This document shows positions 1 to 10,981 of a stretch of 64,000 nucleotides of DNA, one piece after another. The notes under the pieces are model-generated. The model worked only from the letters and a program-made list of their open reading frames with translations. It was not told the origin of the DNA and did not search any database. Location of the stretch: the NCBI GenBank assembly GCA_000310025.1, contig FN649727.1:1165601-1229600 (forward strand), read 5' to 3'. Source of the DNA: Ectocarpus siliculosus. Lineage: Eukaryota > Sar > Phaeophyceae > Ectocarpales > Ectocarpaceae. Made by a program: the position numbers and the translations under genes. Within the stretch, counting starts at the first letter, position 1, and every line of letters starts with the position of its first letter.

Positions 1-400
1 GGGGGCCCCCAAAAAAATTTCCCAGGATTTTTTGGGGTTTCAGGGGAAAAAAAACCCGGAGTTGGTTTTTTTGCCCCCAAAAACTTTTTTTTTAAAAATT
101 GGGGGGCGGTAAAAAGGGGGGGATTTCCCCGGGCCCCAACATTCCCCCCTTTTTTTTTTTTTTAAAAAAGGGGTAATTTTTTTTTTGGGGTTTCCCCCCC
201 CCCCCCCCCCCCTTTTTTTTTTCCCCCCCCCCCCCCCCTTTTTAAAAAGGGGGGGGGGTAAAAGGCCCCCCCTTTTAAAAAGGGGGGGGGGTCAAAGGTT
301 AAAAGGTTTCCGCCAACAAAAAAAGGGTTCCCCCCCCCCCCCCCCGTCGCTCCCAAACTTGGATTTTTCACAACTCCCCCCCCCCCCCAAACAAAACCAC
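1..400. other. Low-quality, homopolymer-inflated contig end
   Basis: The first ~400 bases are almost entirely stretched runs of G, C, T and A, unlike the rest of the window. This is the pattern of poor base calling at a contig end. It is not believable coding sequence, although poly-Pro/poly-Gly ORFs open across it. The missing 3' part of the PDS5 gene would lie here or beyond. Confidence 0.8.
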
Positions 401-478
401 TGCGCGAATCCTGATTCTTGGATTACTTGGATTCAGTATAGTATAGTAAATTGCAGTGAAGGTGGGTCCCGTTCCTAC

Positions 479-3400
479 CGGGTCTTTGTTGGCCTTGCTC
501 TTGGCCTTCTTGCCCCTACCGCCACCGCCGGTCTTCTCGACCTTGCCCCCTACGCCGTAGGCGTATTCTCCCTTGGGCCGCCAGGTGGTTCCGATGTGCC
601 TCTTGAACGCCTTCGACATTCCGATGCACGCGAACTGCCGGATAAGGTCCTGGCGTTCATCCGGGGGCGAAGGGGAGGCGGAGGGGGAGGAAGAGGGGGA
701 GGAGACGGGGGGGTCACCACCCAAAACAGTCATGCATAAAGGCCCCAAAGTACTTTTTATTTTGAAAAAATAAAATGGGGTGGTGACACCAAAGGACGGC
801 AACGAAAATCTTACACCTCCATGAGCACCGCTTGTGTGCTCGCGAGGGTTGCTGTGATACCCGCGAGCAACTAGCAGAGGCAAATTATCCCGAGAACCAA
901 CAAAAAATACGGAAGAGGCGCGTGCCACGGGCTGTGTATCAAACAAAAAATCGTGTGTGCTAGAAAACCAACACATTCTACAAGCACGACCCCATACATC
1001 TGGGACAAACTACCAAAAAAAAAAAAAAACGCATTCTTGGAAGCATGACCGCATACATCTGGCTGGGCCAACAACAAAGAACAACAAAAACACAAATCTA
1101 CGAGAGAAAAACGCATAGGGCATCGTACAATACCTTCTTGTCCCTCATGCGTAGCTCGATCGCCTCCAGGAGAGCCTTGGGCAGCACCGTGGGATCTTTG
1201 TTGACGAGCTCAATCAAGCCCTTCACCGCCGCGCTGCGGACCTGAGGAGGTGCCAGGAGCATCCGGGTGGACAGGGAACGTACGAGGCAAATGACCGTGG
1301 TCTGTGTTATCGATCCATGAACGAGCGAACGCGCGAGCGCTGACCGCCGCCACGGCTGAGAGCGGTCGTTGCACGCACGCGCGGAGCAATGAGGCGCCCG
1401 CGGCATGGTGTATGGCTGGAGGCGGTGTTTCCACGGTGGCCTTGCGGCATCATTAAGGCGACATGAACCAACGACCACTTTTGAGCAACCACGGTACTTG
1501 TGTGTATGCACGCAGCCTTGCTACGCATGACGCAGCGGCGGAGGCGGTGCCAAGCCGAGAAAGAGCGGCCGCCATGAACCGAGGGTTCAATCTAAATAGC
1601 AGGAGCAGCAACGCATCAAGACGGTTTCAATACAACCACAGACACCCTCACTCCTACAGTAATACCTCTCAATACCCCATGCAACGACGATGCCGAACCA
1701 CGGGCAACTCCCAACACCACGCCATTCAACCCCTTACCCCCCCTCCCCCCCTGCACGACAAGAAGCGCAAGCACCGTGCCCCCCCCCCGACATGGCTCCC
1801 CCCTTCCGCTACATCCACAACCGAGGCTCTCCTACTGAAGGTACGTGACACGTCACAAGACACGCACCACCACACAGCAAAGAGATACGCCGCGGACATA
1901 AAAAAAATCATCATGAGGCTCCCCGTCGGGGGATAGGGGATAGGGGACAGGAAAAACGAAAAGAGGGGGCCCGGCAAGAACCCCTCCATCAAGGGGAGGC
2001 AACGGGGGAAACCAGAACCCCTCCGCCCCCCCCCCTTCCCCCTGAGAACCCATCCCGGCTCTTCTGCCTGGTCCGACGAAAACCCGGCGTGCTCCGTCCC
2101 GGCTTTGTAGGGACGCGAGGTCAATGGTCAAACGACTACGGCATGCACGACTGTGAGTACACCCCCCACTCCCCCCCCCCTGCTTCTCTTACATTCGGGT
2201 CTGGGTCTTGCAACCGGAGGCTCATGGGCGAGTACAAGTCCTTTCGCAGAGCCGGCTTGCGGTGGATGATGAGGGTAGCCGCGTCAACCATGGTTCTTCG
2301 GATCTTGTGGCGACAAGGGGGGGCACGCGGAAGAGAACGCGCGGTAGGTACGTTACAGCCGGGTGGCGGCGGCGGTGGCGGCTAGACAGGGGGTGTCCGG
2401 AAAAAGGAGAATCAAAAGGCAAGGGATGAAATATGCCGCAGAGACGCTGGCACAAACGACCGGAATTTCTGCGTCATATTCTAGGTAATGCGTCTCGCGC
2501 GTGGGTTAAAAAGGCAAACACATAAACAACCAAGAATAGATTTCACTCCGTTAAGGCAAACGAACAAACATATAGATTTCACTCCGTGAAGGCAAACGAA
2601 CAAACAACAACAAAAAACTCACTCCGTGAAGGGAAACAAGCAAGCAACAATCATAAACTCGTCCCGTCAAGGCAAACAAACAAAACATAAACACTCACTC
2701 CGACATCGGCGTCGATGAACCTCCCCAGGAACGACGCCCAGATGGCGGGCTTCTCCGCCCCGTATTCGGCCCTCGGCGATGAGAACAATCGCCCAAGCAG
2801 GGCGCACGCGCCCGAGCGCACCTGTGGGGCGGGGGTAAGACATAGCACGCGTATAAGGTGGGATATATCGTATATCAGTGCTAAGCCTTGGGCATTTGGA
2901 TCATCGGCCGCCACGCGTCCCGACAGGAAGAATTGTTGTCAATACAAGGATAAGGATCGTTATTGTTATAGGGATTACTGAGATACGGGGCCCCTGGTGT
3001 TGTTGGTACAGTACGAGGGTTACTGAGATACGCCCCCCCCCCTGGAAGAGTGCAGTGCGTCGTTTCCATCATGCGGATCAACACATACCACGAGAGCGCG
3101 TAGAGGACTGGACTGCATGCCCCCGCTCGCTCTCTCCTCGCCACCGGCCCCAGTCATCCGTGACGAAATCGCTAACGCTAACCAAAGGTCGATGGCGAGA
3201 ACGCCGCTCGACGAAATCGCTGGCGCTATTATAACCAAAGGGCGGACAGCGCCCGCATATCGATGCATCCCGGTCGTGCCAACTATCCTACCCCACCCGT
3301 GGCAAAGTAGGAAGGAACGATTGGCCATCGGTCCTGTGGGGACGATGCTCCGTCCTGTGGCCGATGGTCTAATAGCTAAGGCATGCGAAGACATGAGTAC

Positions 3401-3668
3401 GACCCCCCCCCGCCTGCCCTTCCTCCGCAGGTGACTGTTACTGTTATCAGCTCACATCGACGTCTTCGGCCTTGAGCTGTTCGGCCACCTCGGGCAGGAT
3501 GAAGGTGAGCATGTTGGGGGTCACCTTGTGCAGCTCGAACACCAGGGGGATAACGTGCTCCTTCAGCTCGGACTCAATCGCACCGCCTGCGGTTGTTATG
3601 TTTAGGGGGGCACGGGATACCAATATTGTTGCTGTTGTTGTTGCTGTTGTTGTTGCTGTTGTTGTTGC

Positions 3669-3709
<41 letters not shown>

Positions 3710-6640
3710 TGGTTGGTTGTCGTTGTGGATGATTGTTCGTTTCGTCCTAGGTTGTTGTTGTTGTGTAGCACAAGTCGAAGCATAGTTCAAGCAGTTCTGT
3801 TTTGGTAACATAATGTTGCCGTGGGCACGTTCATGTTTCAACTCGCTGCGGTCGGCTACGGTACAAGCTAAAGCAGGCTGGGATCCTTTCCTCTTGCTGA
3901 TACGAGCTTGCCAACAACAAGGCCAAGGCCGCACAGCAATACACGACCAACGAAGCGAATCACTGTTCCGAGTCCTTTCGGCACGCTCTTCTCGTACTCT
4001 GCCCAGCCCCACAAGCGAACCAAGCGACCCCTCCCCCCACCCCCCACCCCCCCCCACCCCACACTCCTGCTCACCCCGTGCCCCCGAAAGCATGCTGCTG
4101 ACCAAGTGGGAGATGGGCGTCTGCACCTTCGCCAAAGTAGCGTTAAGCAGCTCCTGTCGTCGTCAGGCATCGAGCGTCAAAGCAACGCGTGTGTCGGTTG
4201 GTCGGTGACGTAAGGGACATCGCTCACGAAAGGAACATCGTTCACGGAGAGGATAGGAACATTCGCCGAAGAACCCATCCAAACAAACAGCAGAAGAGGC
4301 GGGTCGGTGCAATGACAAAAAGGGCGGTGGTAGCGGCGGCGGCCGGGGTTGAAATACAGGCGTACAGCAGTCGCGCTAGGAAGCGGGTGACAAGGAAAAC
4401 AACATGGGGGAGGGTCGGCAACAGCAGGAGCCGGGAGGGGTGGGTGGCAGTACCACACACAACGCTATTCAGGAAGCAGCACAAAAACGAGCGCCCCATG
4501 TCGCGACGAAATCCCTCCGCCATTGTCTCACCGCCGCGAGGTTGTAGCTGGTCGGGCTCTCCTTCTTCGTCACCGGCAGCAGCTGGATCAGAATCGTGTC
4601 CAGGAGGGGCTGGGGCATCGCATGGAGCTCGCCAATGCACAGCTGGAGGGTCTCCAGGATGAGCTCCTGGATCCCCTGCAGAAAAAAACGCGGCGGCCGG
4701 CACGGTGTTGTTAGGTAACATGTGCTTCGTCTACCACACGGCAGCAGGGGCAGCAGAATAGGGTAGCAGTCCAACGTCCTCTTTTGTGTGAAGATCGTGA
4801 GCCGCACTTCATTGAATGATTATTGCTTCTGCCGTCGTCAACACCCCCCCCCCGCCAAGCAGGGCCGCGTCTGACGGCGACATTGTCATCTTCAACACCT
4901 CGCCTCAGGACAACGAAAAACACTGGTCTAAATGAAAAACGCCGCACCGGAACCACTATCATGCACTACGCAATATAGTATGTGAACACGGGCAAGCAAT
5001 GCTAGTCCTCGAGTGTTCGATGCCACCAGCAAACAGCACCGTTCCTTCAACGCCTTCCATTCCTGGCTGGAGGTAACTTCGTCCAAACAATGCCTCCCGA
5101 TTCCACAAGAAAAACACGCCAATGATGTGGAGCACCCCCGGAATCAAAACACGATCCAGATCTATTCGCAAGACTTGCACCCAACCAGCGTCGTCGACGG
5201 CAAAAAAGCGTCGAGAACCTCACAAAAATGTAAACCCAGGTCCGGTTGAACGTCTCACAACACTACAAGCAGAATACTGCCTGTCCTGACGGGTCAAAAT
5301 AGTGGTGCTGGCGTTGCTACTGCTTTGCTTGTAGTTGTAAGTGTTGTAGTTGCTGCAGTAGTAGCAAGGTGGTGTTGTTAATGCTATTGTTTTGCGTTCA
5401 GTCGTAGGCCCTCCATATGCGCCAGACCGAATCGCCCGCCCTGTGCAGGGCACCCGCCCTATTCAATGTATTCACGGTCTTCAATGCTTCATCTGTGCCG
5501 GCCAACATCACCCGCCCTTAGCGGGCACCCGCCATACTATAACCCGCCTTACAGAGAGCCTATTAATACGACTGCTGTTTACCTCGTTGTGCTCGGGGCG
5601 AACCCCCGTGAGCAAGACCTCGAACATCTCCACCAGCTGCTCAAGGCCTCCGGGCACTCCCTCGTTGGCCAGCAGGGCCACGATCACGCACGACTTGCAG
5701 TTCGCCAGGGACTCGAGCAGGTGATACGTCAGGCGCTGCCGCGGCACGCGCCAAAACAGCAGCCAGGGGGGCGACACACAGGGGACGGGGTTGGAGTGAT
5801 GCCGCACGCATGGTCGGGTTTCGCGACGGCGTTTTCCAACGCACCAAGGCGGCTGCAGTAGAGGGACAACAGCACCGTGACGACCACAACATCAACAATT
5901 ATATCAATAAATAGCAGCGGCGGCGGCGGCGGCGGTGGCGGTGGCGACAGCCGTAACTGAGACCCCCCCCCCCGGTGCATGTCGGCGAGACCTTCTCCTC
6001 ACCTTGAGTGACCGATGCTCTCTCTGTGTCTCTGGTGAGACTCCGGTGGGCGAAAACGGTCCAGCTACAACGACGGCACAAAAACAACAACAACAACAAA
6101 AAGCATCACCACCCTCCAAATACCTCCAACCCCTCCCTCCTGTGGTCAAAGATGAAACATCTACGGCATGCAAAACATGAGTACCCCGCCCACCCATCCT
6201 GCACAAACACTCCTGTCCTGTCGGTCAAACGTCGAAGAACTAAGGAATGAAAACCATATGAGTATCCCCCCCTCTCACCCCCCCTGCCGTCAATGATCAA
6301 ACAACCAAGGCATGAGTACCCCCCCCCCTGCGGTCAATGGTCAAACAACCAAGGTATGCAAAACATGTCAGTACTCCCCCCGCCTTCCTTGCGCAACCCT
6401 AGGGCGGCAGAGCTACAACGGCTATCTCACCGTGCGCTCCTCGCGAGGCTTGGTGGCCGCCGTGCCCAGCCCCCGTAGCTGCGTGATGATGAGGGAGAGC
6501 GTGGCCAGCACTTGGTCGTCGGTGTAAGGCGCGTCGGGGGCGAAGATTCGGAGCACTTCCACCAGGCAGCAGGCCACCAGCAGGCGGTAGTCGGAGTCCT
6601 GATGACACACAAGAGAGAGAGAGGGAGAGGGAGAGGGAGT

Positions 6641-6693
<53 letters not shown>

Positions 6694-7651
6694 GGCGGAA
6701 TGCACATGAAAGCATGATACACACTCAGGCACGTAGATGGGCAAGAGCGGGGGCGTTTGGGGGCTAAGGCAGGACAAAGGGGGGCGGGTGATTTACAGCA
6801 GTGATCGTGAGTGTAGGTGGTGGTTACAAGCTGTGTCGAATCACAATGCCTTAAGCTTGGCGGACACCTTCCGTACTGTATTGCTCGTGAACACAAAAGA
6901 GCGGGGAGGATTCCTAAACGTACCGGTAAGTTGCAATGGACAACCGAAAATTGCACAACCTCCAACAATCAAACGACAAAGCTTGCTAAAGCTTCTTGTC
7001 CTATCTTGAGGGCCACCTCCGTCACCGACACTTACATATGGTACATATGGTACAGTAGCGACACAGCTTGGCTACTAGAGATCTGGCGGAGGAAACACAG
7101 CCATGATGCATACGATACGAAGGCATCAAGCTTGGGAACCTAATACTACTGGAGCTCTTGAGTGAAGAAGCACACCACATCATGTGCATACATAGCTCGC
7201 ATTTGTGCACGCAATACAAGAACATCGTTTCGATGTCCATTCCTGATGGACACGCATGTTGTCTACGGCGTGCTGGTATGAGGCGATAACCGAATCTTCA
7301 ACGAGGCCCTGGCGACTAAAAAACACTTCCTTCCAGGTGACGCCCCGAAGACATCGGAGGGCTCCGAAGAGACTCGTATCGAACGTTGTTCCTAGGCTTC
7401 TCCTGAGAGCGAGCTGCGAGATGAGATACTGCTGTACCGTTTTCGGGATCCATCGACGCACGCACCGGGTGGTTCATGACGCTAGCCGAAACCAGGTCTT
7501 CGGCCGTTTCCGCGAGGCCGTCCGGTATCTCCTCGTCCTGGCTCACCTCCAACAGCTTCTCGAAAACACCCCTCATGGTCACCACCTTTGAGAAAGGACA
7601 ATGGGCAAAAACGAGTGGATCCATGAATCATAACTACTATGAGATTGAGAG

Positions 7652-7692
<41 letters not shown>

Positions 7693-9374
7693 CAGGCAGG
7701 AAGGCAAACAAACAGACAGACGGAGAGAAGGAAGGAACCATACTCCAAAATTTATGATGACTCTCTGTTTCCCATTCCAAGCGATCTGAGCCAAGACGTT
7801 TGTTGGTCGAACCCCCCCCCCCACTCCCGAGTACCCGACCCACTCTCACTGCTGCTCGCGGAGGCGCATGTGTGTTTAGCTAGTGCGAGGGAGGGGGGTG
7901 GCTCCTTCAACTACCACAAAAGATTGCGTGAAACGTGCCCCACCAGTTCGACGCAGTATCGAGGCATCCAAGCAGCTCAAACGTTTCGTGCCGAGCGCAA
8001 GAGGTACATGTGTTTGCACGTTCGCGTTTTCGCACGGCGTGCCAAGATAGAGGCGCTCGTTGCACGTTACACGCACAAAAACTAGCAGCACGGTGAGGAC
8101 TGCACAACGTTGACTGGTAGAGTCTGTTCGATGAGACATTCGGAAGAGCAGGTTGTGCTCGACTCTCGGCTTTGCGGTCGAACCTCCTGCGATTGATCGA
8201 TCCCGCAGCCCTCAAGTATTGGGAACGCAACCTACGTACTGCTGTTTACCCTACGCTTGCTCCGGACCCGGTGACACCTACGTACACCAACAAGGAGGGC
8301 GAAACCTGCACCAACAAGGAAGCAAGGAGTAGTTTGGTATCTTCGATCCCGACGCCTTTGGTATCTTCGGTCCCCACGCCTATTCTCTCCGTCTGTCTGT
8401 CTGTCTCTCCCTTCCTCTAGACAAACGCCGTCGGGGTGGATACATCGGTGAGACTCTCTTCGGGTAGCGTCACCAGCCGTCGGGTAGCGTCACCAGTCGT
8501 GTTGGACCCGGGAGCTACATGTAGTCTGCCCTTGTGTCGGGCGCTGCTGCCGCTATTGTACGAACATTGCATGACTTTTTGCCGGTTCGAAATTCCATTT
8601 GTCTGCAGGTACTTACTCACCATCTGAAAGGTCTGTCATGTTGCAGCAGGCGGTTGCTATCGAGCACGAGCCGCAAAGCCCCCCCCCCATGCATTGCAAA
8701 TGGAAATATCTACCGGTGTGCATGTGACGGATGCACATAGCATGCCAAAGTCTACAATAGACTGCTGTACACGACGGCCGTATCGTGCGGATTGGTAAAA
8801 ATCCGGTAAGGATGCACGCACCAGGTGGAGGGAGGTGCGCCAGTTCTCTACGCGTCGTTTCAACAACGACATCGCGGCCTTTCTCTCGCGACCCACCATT
8901 CAGGATCGCAGCCAGCAACCAGGCGATGGCATTCACACCACTGCTGTAAGCCCGATAAGTCACACCGAGGTGGGTGGCCACTTATGTATCACGAGGCGAA
9001 GGAGCTCCGCGACATTGCCGAACAAACGCAAATTCGTCGTGTTTCAAGTTTGAAAAAAGTCGAGTTGAAATAATGAAATTGTAGTGGGGCCGCTGTGTCC
9101 CTCACTCAAATACGTCGCCATTGCTGTTCTGCTTGGCAAATCAAGACGACGTATGTACGGGCGCAAATCGAATCTCTCTCACCTTGCTTCCGGCGCCCCC
9201 GTGAGAGGAGGAAAGGCGGTCCTGAAACGAGGACCTCCTCCCTCTGCTGCTGCTGCTGCTACTACTGCTGCCGGCAGCATTTCCGGCATCGTCCGCCGCC
9301 GACGAGCTCGGCCTAGGTTGACCATGGCTGCTGGATTGCTCTTGCTCGCTGCTGCCGGCTTGCTGTCGAGACAT
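479..9374 (-). CDS. PDS5: Sister chromatid cohesion protein PDS5 (5' 12 exons, C-terminus missing)
   Basis: PDS5 is a HEAT-repeat protein that binds the cohesin ring in the nucleus and regulates its release and maintenance. Exons read on the minus strand, all with GT-AG borders and consistent phase, are 9374-9183, 8530-8423, 7585-7466, 6598-6431, 5735-5583, 4675-4532, 4153-4075, 3586-3456, 2821-2699, 2303-2193, 1241-1134 and 649-479, giving about 536 codons. The order of conserved blocks matches animal PDS5: YRLLVACCLVEVLRIFAPDA then PYT, HLLESLANCKSC, PQPLLDTILIQLLP, HVIPLVFELHKVTPNM, KPAIWASFLGRFIDADV, and a later HEAT helix pair ending RMRDKK. The start is the ATG opening MSRQQAGSS, followed by a Ser-rich low-complexity tail. 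Exon 2 and exon 12 are the least certain; the others are strong. PDS5 proteins are normally well over 1,000 residues, so more than half is missing at the left edge. Introns carry microsatellites and a recurrent repeat. Confidence 0.87.
2119..2180. repeat. PDS5 intronic repeat, copy A
   Basis: This is a ~60-bp repeat of the form GGTCAATGGTCAAAC, then GGCATG, then GAGTAC and a C-run. It lies 13 bases beyond the 5' splice site of PDS5 exon 10 in transcript sense. It shares its core with copies at 3352-3411 and 6142-6384. Confidence 0.7.
2535..2698. repeat. Minisatellite at the start of PDS5 intron 9
   Basis: Four diverged ~45-bp units (CACTCCGT-AAGGCAAAC core followed by AC-rich spacer) run up to the 5' splice site of exon 9. 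In transcript sense each unit carries GGAGTGA or a close variant, resembling the real donor GGA|GTGAGT. Confidence 0.65.
3352..3411. repeat. PDS5 intronic repeat, copy B
   Basis: A diverged copy of the repeat at 2119-2180: GGCCGATGGTC, AAGGCATGCG, ACATGAGTACG, then a C-run. It lies about 45 bases past the 5' splice site of exon 8 in transcript sense. Confidence 0.6.
3626..3708. repeat. (GTT)n/(GCTGTT)n microsatellite in PDS5 intron 7
   Basis: About 28 trinucleotide units with interspersed GCT. The tract lies in the intron upstream of exon 8. It produces spurious poly-Leu and poly-Gln reading frames. Confidence 0.95.
6142..6384. repeat. PDS5 intronic repeat, four tandem copies (C-F)
   Basis: Four consecutive diverged copies of the same ~60-bp repeat: 6142-6196, 6221-6280, 6286-6329 and 6330-6384. 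Each has a GGTCAAAC-like start, AAGGCATG or AAGGTATG, ATGAGTAC or CAGTACT, and a C-run. The array starts about 45 bases past the 5' splice site of exon 4 in transcript sense. Confidence 0.75.
6612..6689. repeat. (GA)n microsatellite in PDS5 intron 3
   Basis: About 78 bases of GA dinucleotides with a few GGGA interruptions. In transcript sense it is a CT tract ending a few bases upstream of the 3' splice site of exon 4, so it may double as an extended polypyrimidine tract. Confidence 0.95.
7641..7691. repeat. (GA)n microsatellite in PDS5 intron 2
   Basis: About 50 bases of GA dinucleotides. In transcript sense it is a pyrimidine tract ending about 55 bases upstream of the exon 3 acceptor at 7586. 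Confidence 0.95.
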
Positions 9375-9735
9375 GCCAGCCACAGCAGCAGCCCGTCCGG
9401 ACGATAATCTATACCTCTCTCTCTGTCCCTCCCCGCACACCTAGACACAACAGCTCTCGCGTTGGTTGTTGCCGTGCTGCGTTTCGATAGCTGTGAAAGA
9501 GGGTGCGTTGGCGTTGGCAGTTGCAGTTCTCGAGGTTGCTTTGGAATCTTATTATGGTCCAAGAGACGAATCTGGACCGAGACCGCAGCACTGGCCTGTG
9601 GCGTGACGGATGCACGCGAGTGCAAGAGAGAGAAAGAGAGCACCGCGCCGCCGCAACGCCGTAGTGAGTTTGGCTGCTGGCTGCGACGTTGGTTGCGTCC
9701 GGTGCTCGATTTGAAAAGGGGACACGCAAAGTGCA
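9375..9735. promoter_or_regulatory. Shared intergenic region between divergent genes
   Basis: This 361-bp stretch separates the PDS5 start (minus strand) from the first ATG of the plus-strand ORF at 9736. It is a head-to-head arrangement, so both promoters must lie here or within the 5' exons. No TATA box is evident, and CT-rich tracts occur at 9412-9430. Confidence 0.4.
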
Positions 9736-10950
9736 ATGTGGCGGTTGGGATTCGATAACGCGGAGCCACCCCGCCTCTCCGTACAACCTGGCAGTGCGCA
9801 CAGCACCTGCAACGCTCCAACAGCTGCCTCTCGCTCACCAACAGAAGGGGGAAGCTCCTATCCCACGAGGGACAAGGTGTTGATGTCGTCGTCGAGAAAA
9901 CGGAAAGCCCTGGATGCTTCTCCTCCCGTAAATTCTCCCACCGGTCCGGCTGCTGCTGCTGCTGCTGCTGCCCCGAATGCCGCTGCTGCTGCCGTGACGG
10001 AGCAGCCGTTGGTTCGGGCCACCCAGCAGGGGCTGAAGGAGATGAGGTACAGGGTCAGCACCGTGGTGGACGAGACGACAAAGAAGAGCCTGGCCGGGAA
10101 GAAGAGCGGAAGCAGCGCCGGCGTCGCCGTCGTGGCGCCAGCACAAGACGCGGCGACCACGGCCTACCTCCGGGCCTTTCAGGCGGCCGTCGCCGACAAA
10201 GTGCGGGACCTCTGCGAGGTGCAGGACGCCCGCGAGTCCCGGGAGGAGGACGAGCTCGTCGGGGAGATCTTCCAGTTCAGCCACGACCTCAGGGCCGCGA
10301 GGAGCAGGCTCTACGCCACGCGCGCGCGCGTCGCGCGCCTGTCGGCGGACACCTGCAGGGACGCCCTGCGCGTCTCCGAGGCGGCCGACGACCGCGCCTG
10401 CGCCGTCCTGGAGGCCAGCACCGCGCACGCGCGCAGGGAGAGCGAGACGGGTGGGCCTCTGCCGCTCCGGATCGACGATGCCGCCAGCAACGGCGGTGGC
10501 GGCAGCGATGACGACTATCTCGAGAACGGCGGCGGCGGCGGCAGGGGGGGTGGTATCTTCCAGGGCCTGGAGACAGGGGTCGTGGAGCCCAAGGTCTCGG
10601 CCCTTATCGGGAAGATGGCGGAGCTGCCCGGGCCGCTCAAGTCCGTCCTGCAGGAGATCCCCGAGCTGACGGCCTCGCTCGCCGTGTCGGTCCAGGAGGC
10701 GGAGGCCGCCATCAAGGCAGGGCAGAGCAGAACGGAGGCGCTGCTGGGCAAGGCGCCGCCGACGCCGCTGTCGAGCAAGAAGGGGAAGGGGGCGGCGGGG
10801 GCAGCGGGGGCCGCGGGAGCGAACGTGGTAGAGGATGAGCGATACCCGCCGGAGGACGCGCGGGCGGCGGCGAGGGAGGCGAGGGTCCAGCAAGCGCGGA
10901 AGGAGTGGGAGGCGATCGGAGTCGGGGTGGTGGGCGGTATCTTCAACTAA
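9736..10950 (+). CDS. Uncharacterised Ala-rich coiled-coil protein, single exon
   Basis: An intronless 404-residue ORF ending in TAA at 10950. The first in-frame ATG is at 9736. A second at 9883 gives a 355-residue form starting MSSSRKRKALD, a basic KRK patch resembling a nuclear signal, and may be the real start. The protein has an Ala tract, then a long helical, charged region (~residues 100-225, e.g. AVADKVRDLCEVQDARESRE) likely to form a coiled coil. A Gly/Asp-rich linker with poly-Gly follows, then a second helical segment and a conserved-looking C-terminus ending EAIGVGVVGGIFN. Codons are strongly G/C-ending, like the neighbouring exons, which supports real coding use. I do not recognise the family. 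A long antisense ORF here is a shadow of the GC-rich codons. Confidence 0.6.
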   Translation: MWRLGFDNAEPPRLSVQPGSAHSTCNAPTAASRSPTEGGSSYPTRDKVLMSSSRKRKALDASPPVNSPTGPAAAAAAAAPNAAAAAVTEQPLVRATQQGLKEMRYRVSTVVDETTKKSLAGKKSGSSAGVAVVAPAQDAATTAYLRAFQAAVADKVRDLCEVQDARESREEDELVGEIFQFSHDLRAARSRLYATRARVARLSADTCRDALRVSEAADDRACAVLEASTAHARRESETGGPLPLRIDDAASNGGGGSDDDYLENGGGGGRGGGIFQGLETGVVEPKVSALIGKMAELPGPLKSVLQEIPELTASLAVSVQEAEAAIKAGQSRTEALLGKAPPTPLSSKKGKGAAGAAGAAGANVVEDERYPPEDARAAAREARVQQARKEWEAIGVGVVGGIFN

Positions 10951-10956
10951 CCGGTC

Positions 10957-10981
10957 GGTTGGTTGGTTGGTTGGTTGGTTG
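10957..10981. repeat. (GGTT)n microsatellite
   Basis: Six GGTT units lie immediately after the stop codon of the 9736-10950 ORF, presumably in its 3' untranslated region. Confidence 0.85.

Noticed and set aside
185-739. 184-codon Pro-rich ORF at the left edge
   Set aside because: It is built on homopolymer-inflated low-quality sequence and is antisense to PDS5 exon 12.
3602-4135. Poly-Gln/poly-Leu proteins over the (GTT)n tract
   Set aside because: They arise from translating an intronic microsatellite. Only the first ~20 codons overlap real PDS5 exon 7 coding sequence.
8829-8951. Possible extra PDS5 exon (peptide containing NAIAWLLAAILNGG)
   Set aside because: It has plausible splice signals, but the phase does not fit exon 1 to exon 2, and the peptide does not match the PDS5 N-terminus. 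The exon at 8423-8530 fits better.
9835-10893. 352-codon ORF on the minus strand
   Set aside because: It is antisense to the G/C-third-position codons of the plus-strand ORF. Its Arg/Pro/Leu-rich composition is typical of a shadow frame.
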